Source: Caldilineaceae bacterium
GTDB taxonomy: Bacteria > Chloroflexota > Anaerolineae > Caldilineales > Caldilineaceae
Direction of reading: 5' to 3'
NCBI GenBank assembly: GCA_958295845.1
Contig: OY282376.1
Span: 1,873,022-1,937,021 of the forward strand
DNA: 64,000 bases
The notes below the pieces were generated by a model. It had not been told where the DNA came from, made no database searches, and worked only from the letters and a program-made list of their open reading frames with translations. Positions 17,766 through 26,789 of this stretch are shown piece after piece. The position numbers and the translations under genes were made by a program. Within the stretch, counting starts at the first letter, position 1. Each line of letters begins with the position of its first letter.

Positions 17766-18845
17766 ATGACTACTGCATTCGTCTACGACCCGTTTGAACG
17801 CAACCACAGCTTCCCCGGCCATCCCGAATGCCTCGAACGCATGCAGAGCAGCTGGGCCCTCTTGGAAGCCGACGGCATCCTCGACTCACTGACTCGCCTG
17901 CCCAACGCCCCTGCCCCTCTCGAACCCATCCTGGCCGTCCACGACGCCGCCTACGTCGAACAGCTGCAGGAAATCTGCCACGGCATCGAAGACCCCGCCA
18001 GCCCAAGTAACAGATCGCAAAATTGGGATCAAACCGCACTCTGGCTCGATCCGGATACCTACGTTCTCCGCGACAGTTGGGAGGCAAGCCTGCGGGCCGT
18101 CGGCGGCCTGCTGCAACTGACCGACGAAGTGATGAGCGGCGCCGCCGCCAACGGCTTTGCCATGGTGCGGCCCCCCGGCCATCACGCCCGGCCCCACTAC
18201 GCCAAAGGCTTCTGCCTCTTCGGCAACGTAGCCGCAGCCGCACGCCATGCCCAGCAGAAACACGGCGCCGAACGTGTCCTCATCGTCGACTTCGACGTTC
18301 ATCACGGCAACGGCACCGAGGAGATGTTCTACGACGACCCGTCTGTCCTCTTCATCAGCATCCACCAGTTCCCGCATTACCCCTTCAGCGGCAGCATCGA
18401 CGAAGTCGGGTCCGGCCCCGGCGAAGGCTTCAACGTCAACCTGCCCTTTCCTGACGCTGTCGGCGATCCCGGCTACCTCGCCGCCCTCCGCCAGCTCGTC
18501 GACCCGCTCGCGCGCGAATTCAGGCCCGACGCCATCTTCCTGTCCGCCGGCTTCGACGGCCACTGGATGGACCCGCTCAGCGGCCATCGCCTCAGCGTCA
18601 ACGGCTACGCCGCGCTGGTCGAAGAGCTCCTGGACCTTGCCGAGGCCCTCTGCGGAGGCCGGCTGATCTGCACGCTCGAGGGCGGCTACGATCTCAATGC
18701 TCTCCCCCATTGCATACTCTCTACCCTGAGAGTGCTCAGCCGCAACCCGGCCGGTGTCAGCGATCCCTTCGGCGCCGTCGAAGGCAACCCGCGCGCCGCC
18801 GACAAAGTGATATCAGCCGTCAAACGCCGCCTGGGAATTCGCTGA
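17766..18845 (+). CDS. Histone-deacetylase-fold amidohydrolase
   Basis: A 359-residue zinc deacetylase of the HDAC/AcuC/acetylpolyamine amidohydrolase superfamily. The motifs are complete: RPPGHHA with the charge-relay histidines H139/H140, DFDVHHGNGT with zinc ligands D177 and H179, and SAGFDGH with the third ligand D264. EGGYDL near the C-terminus carries the active-site tyrosine. The N-terminal HPECLERM segment is typical of bacterial members. In bacteria these enzymes act on acetylpolyamines or acetylated proteins rather than histones; the substrate cannot be told here. It starts at ATG 17766 with only a weak ribosome-binding site, 196 bases after the previous gene. Confidence 0.95.
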   Translation: MTTAFVYDPFERNHSFPGHPECLERMQSSWALLEADGILDSLTRLPNAPAPLEPILAVHDAAYVEQLQEICHGIEDPASPSNRSQNWDQTALWLDPDTYVLRDSWEASLRAVGGLLQLTDEVMSGAAANGFAMVRPPGHHARPHYAKGFCLFGNVAAAARHAQQKHGAERVLIVDFDVHHGNGTEEMFYDDPSVLFISIHQFPHYPFSGSIDEVGSGPGEGFNVNLPFPDAVGDPGYLAALRQLVDPLAREFRPDAIFLSAGFDGHWMDPLSGHRLSVNGYAALVEELLDLAEALCGGRLICTLEGGYDLNALPHCILSTLRVLSRNPAGVSDPFGAVEGNPRAADKVISAVKRRLGIR

Positions 18846-18980
18846 AACCCGCCAAATTCGGTAGACTTGCGGCTTAGGGATGCCTTACCGCCGTCCCTCG
18901 GTCTGATCCCAATCCGTCATCCACAGAAGTGATCCGAAACAAGCCTTTCAACCCGGGTCAACCGTACAATAAGAGGAACC

Positions 18981-19244
18981 ATGCACACTATCATCCTTCA
19001 AACCAAAGCCCGGCAATCATCCACCGGCAAGACCTGGCGCATCGAAGTACTCGGTGACAGCCTCATCAAAGAAGATGTCAAAGTTTCCATCGGCGAGCTC
19101 GAATATCACCCCGCCAAAGCCGAGCGCCGTTCACTGATCGACATCCTTACCATTGTCGAGCGACACAATTTCCGCATCTGCCACGTCGAGCATGAACCCA
19201 ATGACGACGGGCTTGAAGAGTGGATGTTCATCTTGCAAGGGTAA
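18981..19244 (+). CDS. Small conserved-looking protein of unknown function
   Basis: An 87-residue protein starting MHTIILQTKARQSSTGK and ending in EEWMFILQG. It appears alpha/beta with no membrane segment or cysteine motif. AGAGGA a few bases upstream supports the start, and a TACAAT box lies about 15 bases before that. It is free-standing between the deacetylase and the phosphodiesterase. Its codon use, rich in C at third positions, matches the neighbours, so I regard it as a real gene. No family was recognised. Confidence 0.65.
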   Translation: MHTIILQTKARQSSTGKTWRIEVLGDSLIKEDVKVSIGELEYHPAKAERRSLIDILTIVERHNFRICHVEHEPNDDGLEEWMFILQG

Positions 19245-19335
19245 GTGTGCCCCAGTCTCAATTCAGGGCACGGCAGCCGCATCCTCCAGCGGCAACGCCT
19301 CGCAGAGTTCGAAGCAGTCCTGACCGAGGAGGGTC

Positions 19336-20169
19336 ATGACAACGATTCCCAAGATTTTCGCCCACCGCGGCGCCAATGCCGTCGCGCCGGAGAACACGCT
19401 CCCCGCCTTTGAAAAGGCTCTCGAAATGGGCGCTGACGGCATCGAGCTCGATGTCCAGGCCACCGCCGACGGCCGGCTCGTCGTCCTCCACGACTTCAAC
19501 CTCGAACGCACAACCACCGGCTCCGGCCCCCTTCGCACCCACACCCTGACCCAGCTCGCCCCAATCGATGCCGGCATCCGCTTCGACAAGGCCTTTTCCG
19601 GTACCCCGATCCCAACCCTCGACCAGGTCTTCGACCTCGTCGGCGACGGCTGCACAGTCAATGTAGAGATCAAGAACATGGATTGGGATGGTGGCCGCGA
19701 AGCCGAACCCCTGGCCCGCCTGATCAAACGCCGCCAGCTATATGACCAGGTCATCGTCTCCAGCTTCAACCCCATCTCCCTCCGCAAGATGCGCCAACTC
19801 GATCCCGCAGTCCCACTGGGGCTCCTCTACTTCACCAGGCCGCCCCGCCCGCAACGAGAACCAGGCCGCCCCAGGCAGAAGGGCCACAGGCCTCCCCTCA
19901 AGCATCTCCTTCTCGTGTTGGCCCGCCCTTGGCTCAGCCGCGGCATCGCGCCCGAAGCGCTCCACCCGTACTTCACCGCAATCGACGCCCAACTGATCGA
20001 AACCGCCCGCAGCCGCAACCAGCTCGTCAACGCCTGGACAGTAAATGACGTTGCAGAGGCCCAACGGCTAGCCCGCCTGGGCGTGAACGCCATCATCACC
20101 GACACGCCCGACCTGATCCGTCAGGGACTTGAGCAGGCTGAAGGGGCGCAGCCCCCTCCCTCCGCCTGA
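19336..20169 (+). CDS. Glycerophosphodiester phosphodiesterase
   Basis: A 277-residue GDPD-family TIM-barrel enzyme that splits glycerophosphodiesters to glycerol-3-phosphate and an alcohol. The diagnostic motifs are present: FAHRGANAVAPENTLPAF with the catalytic His-Arg and Glu-Asn, GADGIELDVQATADGRLVVLHD with the metal-binding Glu/Asp and second catalytic His, VNVEIK and NAWTVND. AGGAGG directly before the ATG (three bases apart) fixes the start. There is no signal peptide, so it is cytoplasmic. A basic, proline-rich insert (about 172-192) before the last strands is unusual. The C-terminal tail overlaps a short GC hairpin at the gene end. Confidence 0.93.
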   Translation: MTTIPKIFAHRGANAVAPENTLPAFEKALEMGADGIELDVQATADGRLVVLHDFNLERTTTGSGPLRTHTLTQLAPIDAGIRFDKAFSGTPIPTLDQVFDLVGDGCTVNVEIKNMDWDGGREAEPLARLIKRRQLYDQVIVSSFNPISLRKMRQLDPAVPLGLLYFTRPPRPQREPGRPRQKGHRPPLKHLLLVLARPWLSRGIAPEALHPYFTAIDAQLIETARSRNQLVNAWTVNDVAEAQRLARLGVNAIITDTPDLIRQGLEQAEGAQPPPSA

Positions 20170-20245
20170 CCCCAGTGACGGCCCGCGCCGCGTCCCCCTC
20201 CGCCTACATCACTAGGCCCGACAGCTCCCTGAATTGAGAAGCCCC

Positions 20246-21193
20246 ATGACAACCACCACGGCAACCGCTCCGGGCAAAGTCATCCTATTCGGCGAGCACG
20301 CTGTCGTCTACGCAAGGCCGGCCATAGCCGTACCTGTGGCCAAGGTACAAGCGTCCGTCACCCTTACCGACGGCCCCCCAGGCTCCGGCTGCACCATCGC
20401 CGCGCCCGACATCGGCGCACGCGTGCGCCTTTCCGCCCATCGCGAAGACCCCCTTGCCCTCGCCGTGCGACTGGCGCTCGAAGAGGCCGGCATCCAGGCG
20501 GAACCGGACTGGCAGCTAACAGTGCGCAGCGACATCCCCATCGCCGGCGGAATGGGCAGCGGCGCCGCCGTCAGCGCTGCCCTGGTGAAATCCGTCTTCG
20601 CCCACACCGAACTTCCCGCCAGCGCCCAACCCAGCGCCGAGGCCGTCAACCGCATCGTCTACGCCGTCGAGAAACTGCATCACGCCAACCCCAGCGGCAT
20701 CGACAACACCGTCGTCGTCTATCAGCAGCCCGTCTGGTTCGTGCGCGGCCAGCCCCCGCAACCATTCAACATCGCCCGTCCCTTCCACCTCGTCATCGCC
20801 GACACCGGGATCGCCAGTTCAACAGCCGCAGTCGTCTCAGACGTGCGCCGCGCCTGGCAAGACGATACGGTGGGTTACGAGAAGATCTTCGATGGCATCG
20901 GCCAAATAGCCGGCGCCGCCCGACAGGCCATCCAGTCCGGAGATGTTAACGCGCTGGGGCCGCTGATGCGTGAAAACCAGCGTCTCCTGCGTCAATTGGA
21001 CGTCAGCACAGAAATGCTCGAGAGGTTAATCGCAACTGCCGAGGAAGCAGGCGCCGCCGGCGCCAAGCTCAGCGGCGCTGGCCGTGGCGGCAATCTCATC
21101 GCTGTCGTGGAGTCTGAAAAAGTGGTGACCGTCCAGGAAGCGCTTCTTTCAGGCGGCGCCGTGGGCGCGCTGGTAACGCGGTTGGGCTCGTAA
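20246..21193 (+). CDS. mvk: Mevalonate kinase
   Basis: A 315-residue GHMP kinase. Motif 1 is APGKVILFGEHAVVYARPAIA at the N-terminus, motif 2 IPIAGGMGSGAAVSAAL (about 94-110) and motif 3 AKLSGAGRGGNLIAVV near the C-terminus. LHHANPSGIDNTVVVY, with the substrate-binding Asp, is specific for mevalonate kinases. It phosphorylates mevalonate in the mevalonate route to isoprenoids, which only a minority of bacteria use. No other pathway gene lies nearby. I took the ATG at 20246 because the preceding residues of the longer frame are not family-like. It is convergent with nagA, only 11 bases apart. Confidence 0.92.
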   Translation: MTTTTATAPGKVILFGEHAVVYARPAIAVPVAKVQASVTLTDGPPGSGCTIAAPDIGARVRLSAHREDPLALAVRLALEEAGIQAEPDWQLTVRSDIPIAGGMGSGAAVSAALVKSVFAHTELPASAQPSAEAVNRIVYAVEKLHHANPSGIDNTVVVYQQPVWFVRGQPPQPFNIARPFHLVIADTGIASSTAAVVSDVRRAWQDDTVGYEKIFDGIGQIAGAARQAIQSGDVNALGPLMRENQRLLRQLDVSTEMLERLIATAEEAGAAGAKLSGAGRGGNLIAVVESEKVVTVQEALLSGGAVGALVTRLGS

Positions 21194-21204
21194 CGCCTGC
21201 CGCC

Positions 21205-22461
21205 TCAACCCTGAAGCCGCCAGCCGTCCCGCAAGTAGGCCAGCCGCCCGCCAACCACCGTTGCCGCCACCTGCGCCCCGGCGTCCAGCAGAACCAGATC
21301 CGCGTGGGCGCCGCGTCGAATCCGACCTACCTTACGATCTATCCCCATCGCCTGCGCCTGCGAAAGACTCGTCGCCGGCCACGCCTGCACCAGCGGCCAG
21401 CCCGTAGCCGACATGAACCGCCTCAACGCCGCATCCAGAGTCAAAACCGAACCCGCCAGCGTCCCGTCCTCCAGCCTGCACGCGCCATCCTGCACAATGA
21501 CCGGCAGCCGGCCCATCTCATACCGGCCTTCCGGCATGCCCGCCGCCCGAATCGCGTCGCTGATCAGGAGCGTTCGCGAAGGTCCTTTGCAGCGCCCCAG
21601 AATTCGCATAGCCGCCGGATGGACATGGATACCATCCGCAATCAGCTGCGCGTAGATCCTGTCATCACTCAGTGTCGCGCCCAGCGTACCCGGCTGCCGG
21701 TGATGAAGCCCGCTCATCGCATTGTACGTGTGCGTAGCCTGCGAGACGCCCGCGTCGATCGCCGCCGTGGCCTGCTCAAATGTCGCCGCCGTGTGCCCCA
21801 GCACCACCCGCACGCCCGCCGCAGCCGCCATCCCGATCAAAGTATCCGCCCCCTCAATCTCCGGGGCCAATGTAAAGATGCGCACCGGACCCGCGTCCAG
21901 CAACGCCCCGAACTCCGCCGCCGAAGGCGGCCGGATGTGCGCCGGGTTCTGCGCCCCGGGAAACGCAGGGCTGAGATACGGCCCCTCCAGGTGAACACCC
22001 AGCATCCGCGCGCCGGCAGCACTTTCCACGGCGCATCCCGCCTGTACCGAATCCGCGTAACGGGCCGCGTTTTCAACCGCCGCCAACGTAGCCTCATGGG
22101 ATGCAGTAACCGTCGTCGCATAAAAACCGGTAACGCCGTGCTGCACCAGGAACCGGCTCATCTTTTCAAGGCCCTCTACCGTCGCGTCCATCACGTCCGC
22201 GCCGGCGCTGCCATGAATATGCACGTCGATAAAGCCGGGCAGCAGCGTGCATCCACTTCCTTCCAGAAACGGCGCCTCCAACCGGGCGTCTTCTCTCGCC
22301 CAGCTGCCAACAGTTCCATCCCCGAACGCGAGAGAGAAAGCCTGGCCCGGCGGGGCAGCTGCAACCCCGAAAACCGTACGCGCGGTCAGGCCCGTCACGC
22401 CGCCTAACGTCGGTGACTCTCCCTCCCGCCAGCTATCCTGCTCGCTCAAGTCGCTCTCCAC
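21205..22461 (-). CDS. nagA: N-acetylglucosamine-6-phosphate deacetylase
   Basis: A 418-residue amidohydrolase that removes acetate from GlcNAc-6-P, feeding amino sugars or wall recycling into glycolysis. Visible: PGFIDVHIHGSAGADVMD near residue 75 (metal-binding HxH region), GVHLEGPYLSPAFPGAQNP (metal Glu and substrate loop), LGHTAATFEQATAAIDAGV, THTYNAMSGLHHRQPG, and ISDAIRAAG with the catalytic Asp. An N-terminal extension of about 25 residues precedes the barrel, so a slightly later start is possible. The listed start is a GTG. The gene lies 18 bases after glgB on the same strand, as the third gene of a glycogen-synthesis operon. That is an unusual partnership. Confidence 0.93.
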   Translation of the reverse strand: MESDLSEQDSWREGESPTLGGVTGLTARTVFGVAAAPPGQAFSLAFGDGTVGSWAREDARLEAPFLEGSGCTLLPGFIDVHIHGSAGADVMDATVEGLEKMSRFLVQHGVTGFYATTVTASHEATLAAVENAARYADSVQAGCAVESAAGARMLGVHLEGPYLSPAFPGAQNPAHIRPPSAAEFGALLDAGPVRIFTLAPEIEGADTLIGMAAAAGVRVVLGHTAATFEQATAAIDAGVSQATHTYNAMSGLHHRQPGTLGATLSDDRIYAQLIADGIHVHPAAMRILGRCKGPSRTLLISDAIRAAGMPEGRYEMGRLPVIVQDGACRLEDGTLAGSVLTLDAALRRFMSATGWPLVQAWPATSLSQAQAMGIDRKVGRIRRGAHADLVLLDAGAQVAATVVGGRLAYLRDGWRLQG

Positions 22462-22479
22462 ACGCTGCAGCCAACCCCC

Positions 22480-24417
22480 TCATTCTGATTCCTTCTTCCA
22501 AAGGAGCACACCCAGCGGCGGCAACTCCATCAACGCCGACCAGGACGCGCTCTGCCAGGTAATCTTCTCGGCCTCCAAGGGGATCGGATTGTCGACGCCG
22601 CTGCCGCCGTAAATCGGCCAGTCGCTGTTCAGAATCTGGTGGTAGCGCCCCGGACCGGGCAACCCGACGCGGTACCCGCGCCGCGGCACCGGCGTGAAAT
22701 TGCAGACCACGACGATGCAGCAGTCCCCCTCCGCGTCGCGCCGCACAAAACTGGTGATCGAATGGTCCACATCCTGGTAATCAATCCACTGAAATCCCCC
22801 CAGGCTTGCGTCCGACTGGTGCAACGCAGTTTCATGGCAGTAGAGGCGATTGCTGTCCCGCACAAATCGCTGCAGCTGCCGGTGTTCCTCTTGTTCCAGC
22901 AGATGCCAGTCAAGACTGAAGATCTCGGTCCACTCCCGCCACTGTCCGAACTCGCCCCCCATGAACAGCAGCTTCTTGCCCGGATGAGCATTCATAAAAC
23001 CGTACAGGAGCCGCAGGTGCGCGAACTTCTGCCACAGGTCGCCCGGCATCTTGTCTAGCATCGACCCCTTCAGATGAACCACCTCGTCGTGGCTCAATGG
23101 GAGAATGAAATTTTCGCTGAAAGCGTAGCTCAGGCTGTAGGTGATCAGGTGATGATTATACCTGCGGAACAGCGGGTCCATCTCAAAGAAATTCAGCGTG
23201 TCATTCATCCAACCCATATTCCACTTGTAATCGAACCCCAGCCCGCCCGTGTACGTGGGACGCGAGACCATCGGCCAGATGCTGCTCTCCTCCGCGATAG
23301 TCAGAACCCCCGGCACGCGCTCATGCAGCACTTCGTTGGTCTTCCGCAGCAACGAGATCGCGTCCAGGTTTTCGTGCCCCCCATGCTGGTTCGGAATCCA
23401 CTCAGCCCCTTCTCGGCTGTAATTCAGATACAGCATCGAAGCAACCGCATCCACGCGCAGCCCGTCAATGTGGTACTCCTCTGCCCAGAAGAGCGCGCTG
23501 GCCACGAGGAAATTGCGCACCTCATTGCGTCCGTAATCGAAGATCTTCGTGCCCCAGTCAGGATGGTCCCCCCGGCGCGGGTCCTCATACTCATACAGCG
23601 CCGCGCCGTCAAAATAGGCCAGCCCGTGAGCGTCCTTAGGAAAATGGGCCGGCACCCAGTCCAGTATCACCCCGATACCGTTCTGATGGCAGTGGTCCAC
23701 GAAATACTTGAAATCGTCCGGCGTGCCGAAGCGGCAGGTCGGCGCAAAATAGCCGAGACTCTGGTACCCCCAGGATCCCTCAAAGGGGTGTTCGGTAACC
23801 GGCATGAGCTCGACATGCGTATAGCCCATCTCCGTCAAATAGTCGACCAGCTGGTGCGCCAGTTGCCTGTATCCAAGAACTCGATTGTCTTCGGGGTTTC
23901 GTCGCCAGCTGCTGAGGTGAACTTCGTAGATGTTCAGGGGCTGGTCAAGTGCCTGCCTGCTGGCGCGATTTTCAACCCACTCGCCATCGCCCCAAGGATA
24001 GCTGTCCATCGGCCAGATCCTCGAGGCAGTTCCCGGCGGGTACTCCGCAAAGAAACCATACGGGTCCGATTTGTCGAAACGGATATCCACCAGCGGCAGC
24101 TGAATGGAGAACTTGTATTCGCTGCCCGCCTCCAAACTGGCACTGGGCGTGCCATCGGTCCCCGCGTCTGGCAACGCGGGGATGAACAGCTCCCAGATTC
24201 CTTCACGGTGGGACTGCATTGGGTGGGCACGCGCATCCCACCCGTTAAAAGGCCCAATGACACTTACGCCCTGGGCATTCGGAGCCCAGACCGAAAACTG
24301 CACGCCGCTGACGCCCTCCACAGTCCGGAAGTGGGCGCCGAACTTGCGATAGCAATAAAGAAAGTTTCCTTCGCCGAACAGGTAGGCTTCATCATCCGTA
24401 AACCACGAACCAGTCAA
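22480..24417 (-). CDS. glgB: 1,4-alpha-glucan branching enzyme
   Basis: GlgB (GH13, about 645 aa) makes the alpha-1,6 branches of glycogen. An N-terminal CBM48 module ([22 protein letters not shown]) precedes the barrel. Catalytic-domain motifs are [45 protein letters not shown] with the nucleophile Asp, [10 protein letters not shown] with the acid/base Glu, and [13 protein letters not shown]-terminal beta domain ends [10 protein letters not shown] place the start at the TTG 24417, preceded by AGAAGGA. The frame is open to 24501, but that would overlap glgA and add a non-family tail. It is downstream of glgA and upstream of nagA. Confidence 0.95.
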   Translation of the reverse strand: MTGSWFTDDEAYLFGEGNFLYCYRKFGAHFRTVEGVSGVQFSVWAPNAQGVSVIGPFNGWDARAHPMQSHREGIWELFIPALPDAGTDGTPSASLEAGSEYKFSIQLPLVDIRFDKSDPYGFFAEYPPGTASRIWPMDSYPWGDGEWVENRASRQALDQPLNIYEVHLSSWRRNPEDNRVLGYRQLAHQLVDYLTEMGYTHVELMPVTEHPFEGSWGYQSLGYFAPTCRFGTPDDFKYFVDHCHQNGIGVILDWVPAHFPKDAHGLAYFDGAALYEYEDPRRGDHPDWGTKIFDYGRNEVRNFLVASALFWAEEYHIDGLRVDAVASMLYLNYSREGAEWIPNQHGGHENLDAISLLRKTNEVLHERVPGVLTIAEESSIWPMVSRPTYTGGLGFDYKWNMGWMNDTLNFFEMDPLFRRYNHHLITYSLSYAFSENFILPLSHDEVVHLKGSMLDKMPGDLWQKFAHLRLLYGFMNAHPGKKLLFMGGEFGQWREWTEIFSLDWHLLEQEEHRQLQRFVRDSNRLYCHETALHQSDASLGGFQWIDYQDVDHSITSFVRRDAEGDCCIVVVCNFTPVPRRGYRVGLPGPGRYHQILNSDWPIYGGSGVDNPIPLEAEKITWQSASWSALMELPPLGVLLWKKESE

Positions 24418-24454
24418 TAGATTGCGTCCTTCTCTCTTGCATGAGAGGCGGGTT

Positions 24455-26335
24455 CTACTCTTGGCAGATCCTTGCCAGTCCTGGCAGAAAACTGGTTTCA
24501 ACCACCGATTCCCAGCTCATGCAGCCTGCCAGGGCGTTGCCCAGCCGCAGCAGTTCGGCCATCTGCTCTCGGCTGCTCGGTAAACTTTCGTAAATCTGTC
24601 CGGCACAACCCCTGGAATTGCGGGCTTCGATGCCGCCCCGGGTTGCACCGTCGATATCCAGAGCATCCCGCGGCGAGCCCGGCATCTGCTCTTCCGGCAA
24701 CCCGAGGTAATCAGCGACCACCAGCGGGAAACCCTTGTCTGCAAACACGTTGCCGAGCAACTCACCGCCGGGCAAAATAATCCGACCTTCGCCCTGCCCG
24801 TCCTGCTCACCAGCCGCCAGTACCCCTTGCTCGACTAGCACCGCCGCCGCCTGCTGCACAAATCCGATACAGCCGCACACACTGCTCACACAGGAGAGGG
24901 CGCCGAACTGCAAAGGCTCGATCTGCGATATCCCAAAGGGTTCATAAATGCTCTGCCCGAACTCCAGGTCGCTTCCCCGCCGGATATCGCCGAACACCAT
25001 GTCAGCCGGCATGCGCATGCCGCACTGGTCCCGGCTCCATCCGAACTGGTTCACAAACACGATCTTGCTGCTGCTGGCCGCATGGTTAAAGGGCTCGACG
25101 CCGTCGAAAAAGAACGGCGCCTCATCGCCAACCAGGTCGCCGTTGTCCCCCCGATGCCCCACAGGCCACCCATACAAACTTTCCCAGCTTTCCACCTGCT
25201 CCGCCAGGCGGCCCGCCGGCTCACTGGTTGCAAGCACAAAAAGAACCGCCCTCTCGCCCGCCGATTCCAGAAGCCTGTCCAGCTGGGTCATCACCAACAC
25301 ATCCCGCCACAGCGCCTTGGAATGCACCAGCCGCGTCACGTGCGTAAAGACATAGTCCGGCTCGAACCCGAGCAAAGTTTTGCAGTACGCCTGCAAACGG
25401 CGCTTGGAGTCCAGGTGGTCCCCAACCTCTATCGCCTCCGCCCGGATGCCGTTGTAGACAAGATCGATCCTGCAATTGGCGAAAGGACCGCCCAAAAACC
25501 GCAGCTCCTCCCGCACCGTGTCGCTGACCGCAAAGATCGCATCGCAGTGAATCGCCTGCCGAACTACCGCATGCTTGAAAAACGTGTCCTGCTCGCCAAA
25601 AACAGTATCCAGCGGCAAATGTGATTCGCGGGCGCGCAGCATCGCATTGTAGAAGCGCGTATCATGGCCCGCGTGGCTCTCCACCAGCAAACGCGCCGTC
25701 GCCACCTCATGCGCGTAGAAGACAGTCCGCCACTGCTCCGGCTCATTCAGCTGCGCGGCAAATGCCACCGGCAGCCCCAGCCACTCGTGCGCGATGATCA
25801 CCCGCTCGTGCGGCGCCAGCCCCTCGTCAACCCCCAGCGCCTTCAGCCCCGCAAACAGCGGCTGGGCGATCGACATATACAGGTTGTACTCGAAATCGTA
25901 GTTGTAGCGGAAGCTCTCGACCCCGTAGGTTTCCCACAGGAAATAGCTGAACTTCTCCACATGCCCCAAGTCAGGGCTACTGGCATCCACCAGCAGAATC
26001 TCGTGTTCCGCATCCCCGAAACGCCGCCGCCCGTAGAGCAGCGCCACCTTGAAAGTCCGCTCAACCGTCAGCAAAGCCTGCTGGACCGTCTCGCTGACAT
26101 CGTAGCGTATCCCGTGCAGGCTGCTATAGAGAATCTGCACGCCATTGCCAGCGTCCGTCAGCCGCTCCATCTGCACCGGGTCCCAGCCAAACATAGGCCC
26201 GACCAGGATCGTCCGCCCGACCTGCCTATTATATGACTTTGCGCTCAGAATCCCGTCCAAAACCGACCCGATGCCGCCGACTTTAGCGCCAGCTTCATGG
26301 GTGGCGTGAATAACAAGCGGAATGGAATACGTCAC
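24455..26335 (-). CDS. glgA: Glycogen synthase-like glycosyltransferase
   Basis: A GT-B glycosyltransferase of about 626 aa. The N-terminus has the nucleotide-sugar-binding loop [19 protein letters not shown], matching the KxGG motif of glycogen/starch synthases. The C-terminal half holds [19 protein letters not shown], the retaining-transferase E-x7-E element. It is longer than bacterial GlgA (about 480 aa), with an enlarged central part ([19 protein letters not shown]) and a C-terminal extension. A GT3-like or divergent GT5 synthase is likely. I chose the GTG at 26335, with GGAGAG in front, over the TTG at 26347. It is the first gene of glgA-glgB-nagA, so polymer synthesis is the firm inference; the donor (ADP- or UDP-glucose) is open. 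Confidence 0.82.
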   Translation of the reverse strand: MTYSIPLVIHATHEAGAKVGGIGSVLDGILSAKSYNRQVGRTILVGPMFGWDPVQMERLTDAGNGVQILYSSLHGIRYDVSETVQQALLTVERTFKVALLYGRRRFGDAEHEILLVDASSPDLGHVEKFSYFLWETYGVESFRYNYDFEYNLYMSIAQPLFAGLKALGVDEGLAPHERVIIAHEWLGLPVAFAAQLNEPEQWRTVFYAHEVATARLLVESHAGHDTRFYNAMLRARESHLPLDTVFGEQDTFFKHAVVRQAIHCDAIFAVSDTVREELRFLGGPFANCRIDLVYNGIRAEAIEVGDHLDSKRRLQAYCKTLLGFEPDYVFTHVTRLVHSKALWRDVLVMTQLDRLLESAGERAVLFVLATSEPAGRLAEQVESWESLYGWPVGHRGDNGDLVGDEAPFFFDGVEPFNHAASSSKIVFVNQFGWSRDQCGMRMPADMVFGDIRRGSDLEFGQSIYEPFGISQIEPLQFGALSCVSSVCGCIGFVQQAAAVLVEQGVLAAGEQDGQGEGRIILPGGELLGNVFADKGFPLVVADYLGLPEEQMPGSPRDALDIDGATRGGIEARNSRGCAGQIYESLPSSREQMAELLRLGNALAGCMSWESVVETSFLPGLARICQE

Positions 26336-26460
26336 AGGACTCTCCAATCGCGACCGGTTTCAGACCCCATCATAGCACAGAAAATCGACTGCCTGCGAAT
26401 AAGTTCCCCGCACCCCACCCCGGCAGTTTCTGACCACCGACCACTAACCACCGACCACTG

Positions 26461-26580
26461 CAGTTATGGGCGTCCGGGCCTTCGGCCCTCCCTTGTGCAG
26501 GGGCTGCGCCCCCGCAACGCCCCGCCCTTACTAGACCACCGTGTTCATTCTTCCCCAGCAAAATGTCTAGCCACCAGAGT
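26461..26580 (+). repeat. Dispersed double-hairpin element, copy 2
   Basis: Starts CAGTTATGGGCG. It contains GGGCC-TTC-GGCCC and GGGGC-TGC-GCCCC inverted repeats, then GCAACGCCCCGCCC and the tail CAGCAAAATGTCTAGCCA. Same orientation as copy 1. Confidence 0.88.
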
Positions 26581-26719
26581 GTGCACCTCCGCGCCTTTTC
26601 TGACCACTGCCGTTCGCAGTTAACAAAAAACTAGAAACTACCTACTAACAATTGCTACACACCAACCGCTGCAGTTCCCCTGACCCCTAACCCCTGACCC
26701 CCGACCCCTGCAGTTCAAA

Positions 26720-26748
26720 TTGAGCAAAGGCCCGTTCTGTGCTAAGGT
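26720..26748 (+). promoter_or_regulatory. Putative sigma-70 promoter
   Basis: TTGAGC (26720-26725), a 17-base spacer and TAAGGT (26743-26748), 42 bases before the ATG of the CDP-alcohol transferase. It begins right after a CTGCAGTTC repeat boundary. Confidence 0.45.
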
Positions 26749-26789
26749 GGCGACCGGGTCCCCACCTGCATGTTTTTAGAGGACAACCA

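Larger units (their letters stand above)
26336..26789. other. Divergent intergenic region, glgA / CDP-alcohol transferase
   Basis: It contains degenerate GACCACCGACCACT tracts (26434-26460), one full dispersed double-hairpin element (26461-26580), AAAAACTAGAAACTACC-type tracts (about 26620-26660) and CCCCTGACCCC tracts (26680-26712) that end CTGCAGTTC. The plus-strand promoter lies immediately beyond. On the minus side, TATGAT (complement of 26369-26374) is a weak -10 candidate for glgA. Confidence 0.6.

Noticed and set aside
21304..22407. 367-codon plus-strand open frame opposite nagA
   Set aside because: Antisense shadow with an Arg/Pro-rich product.
23074..24420. 448-codon plus-strand open frame opposite glgB
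   Set aside because: Antisense shadow of glgB with no ribosome-binding site and no family resemblance.
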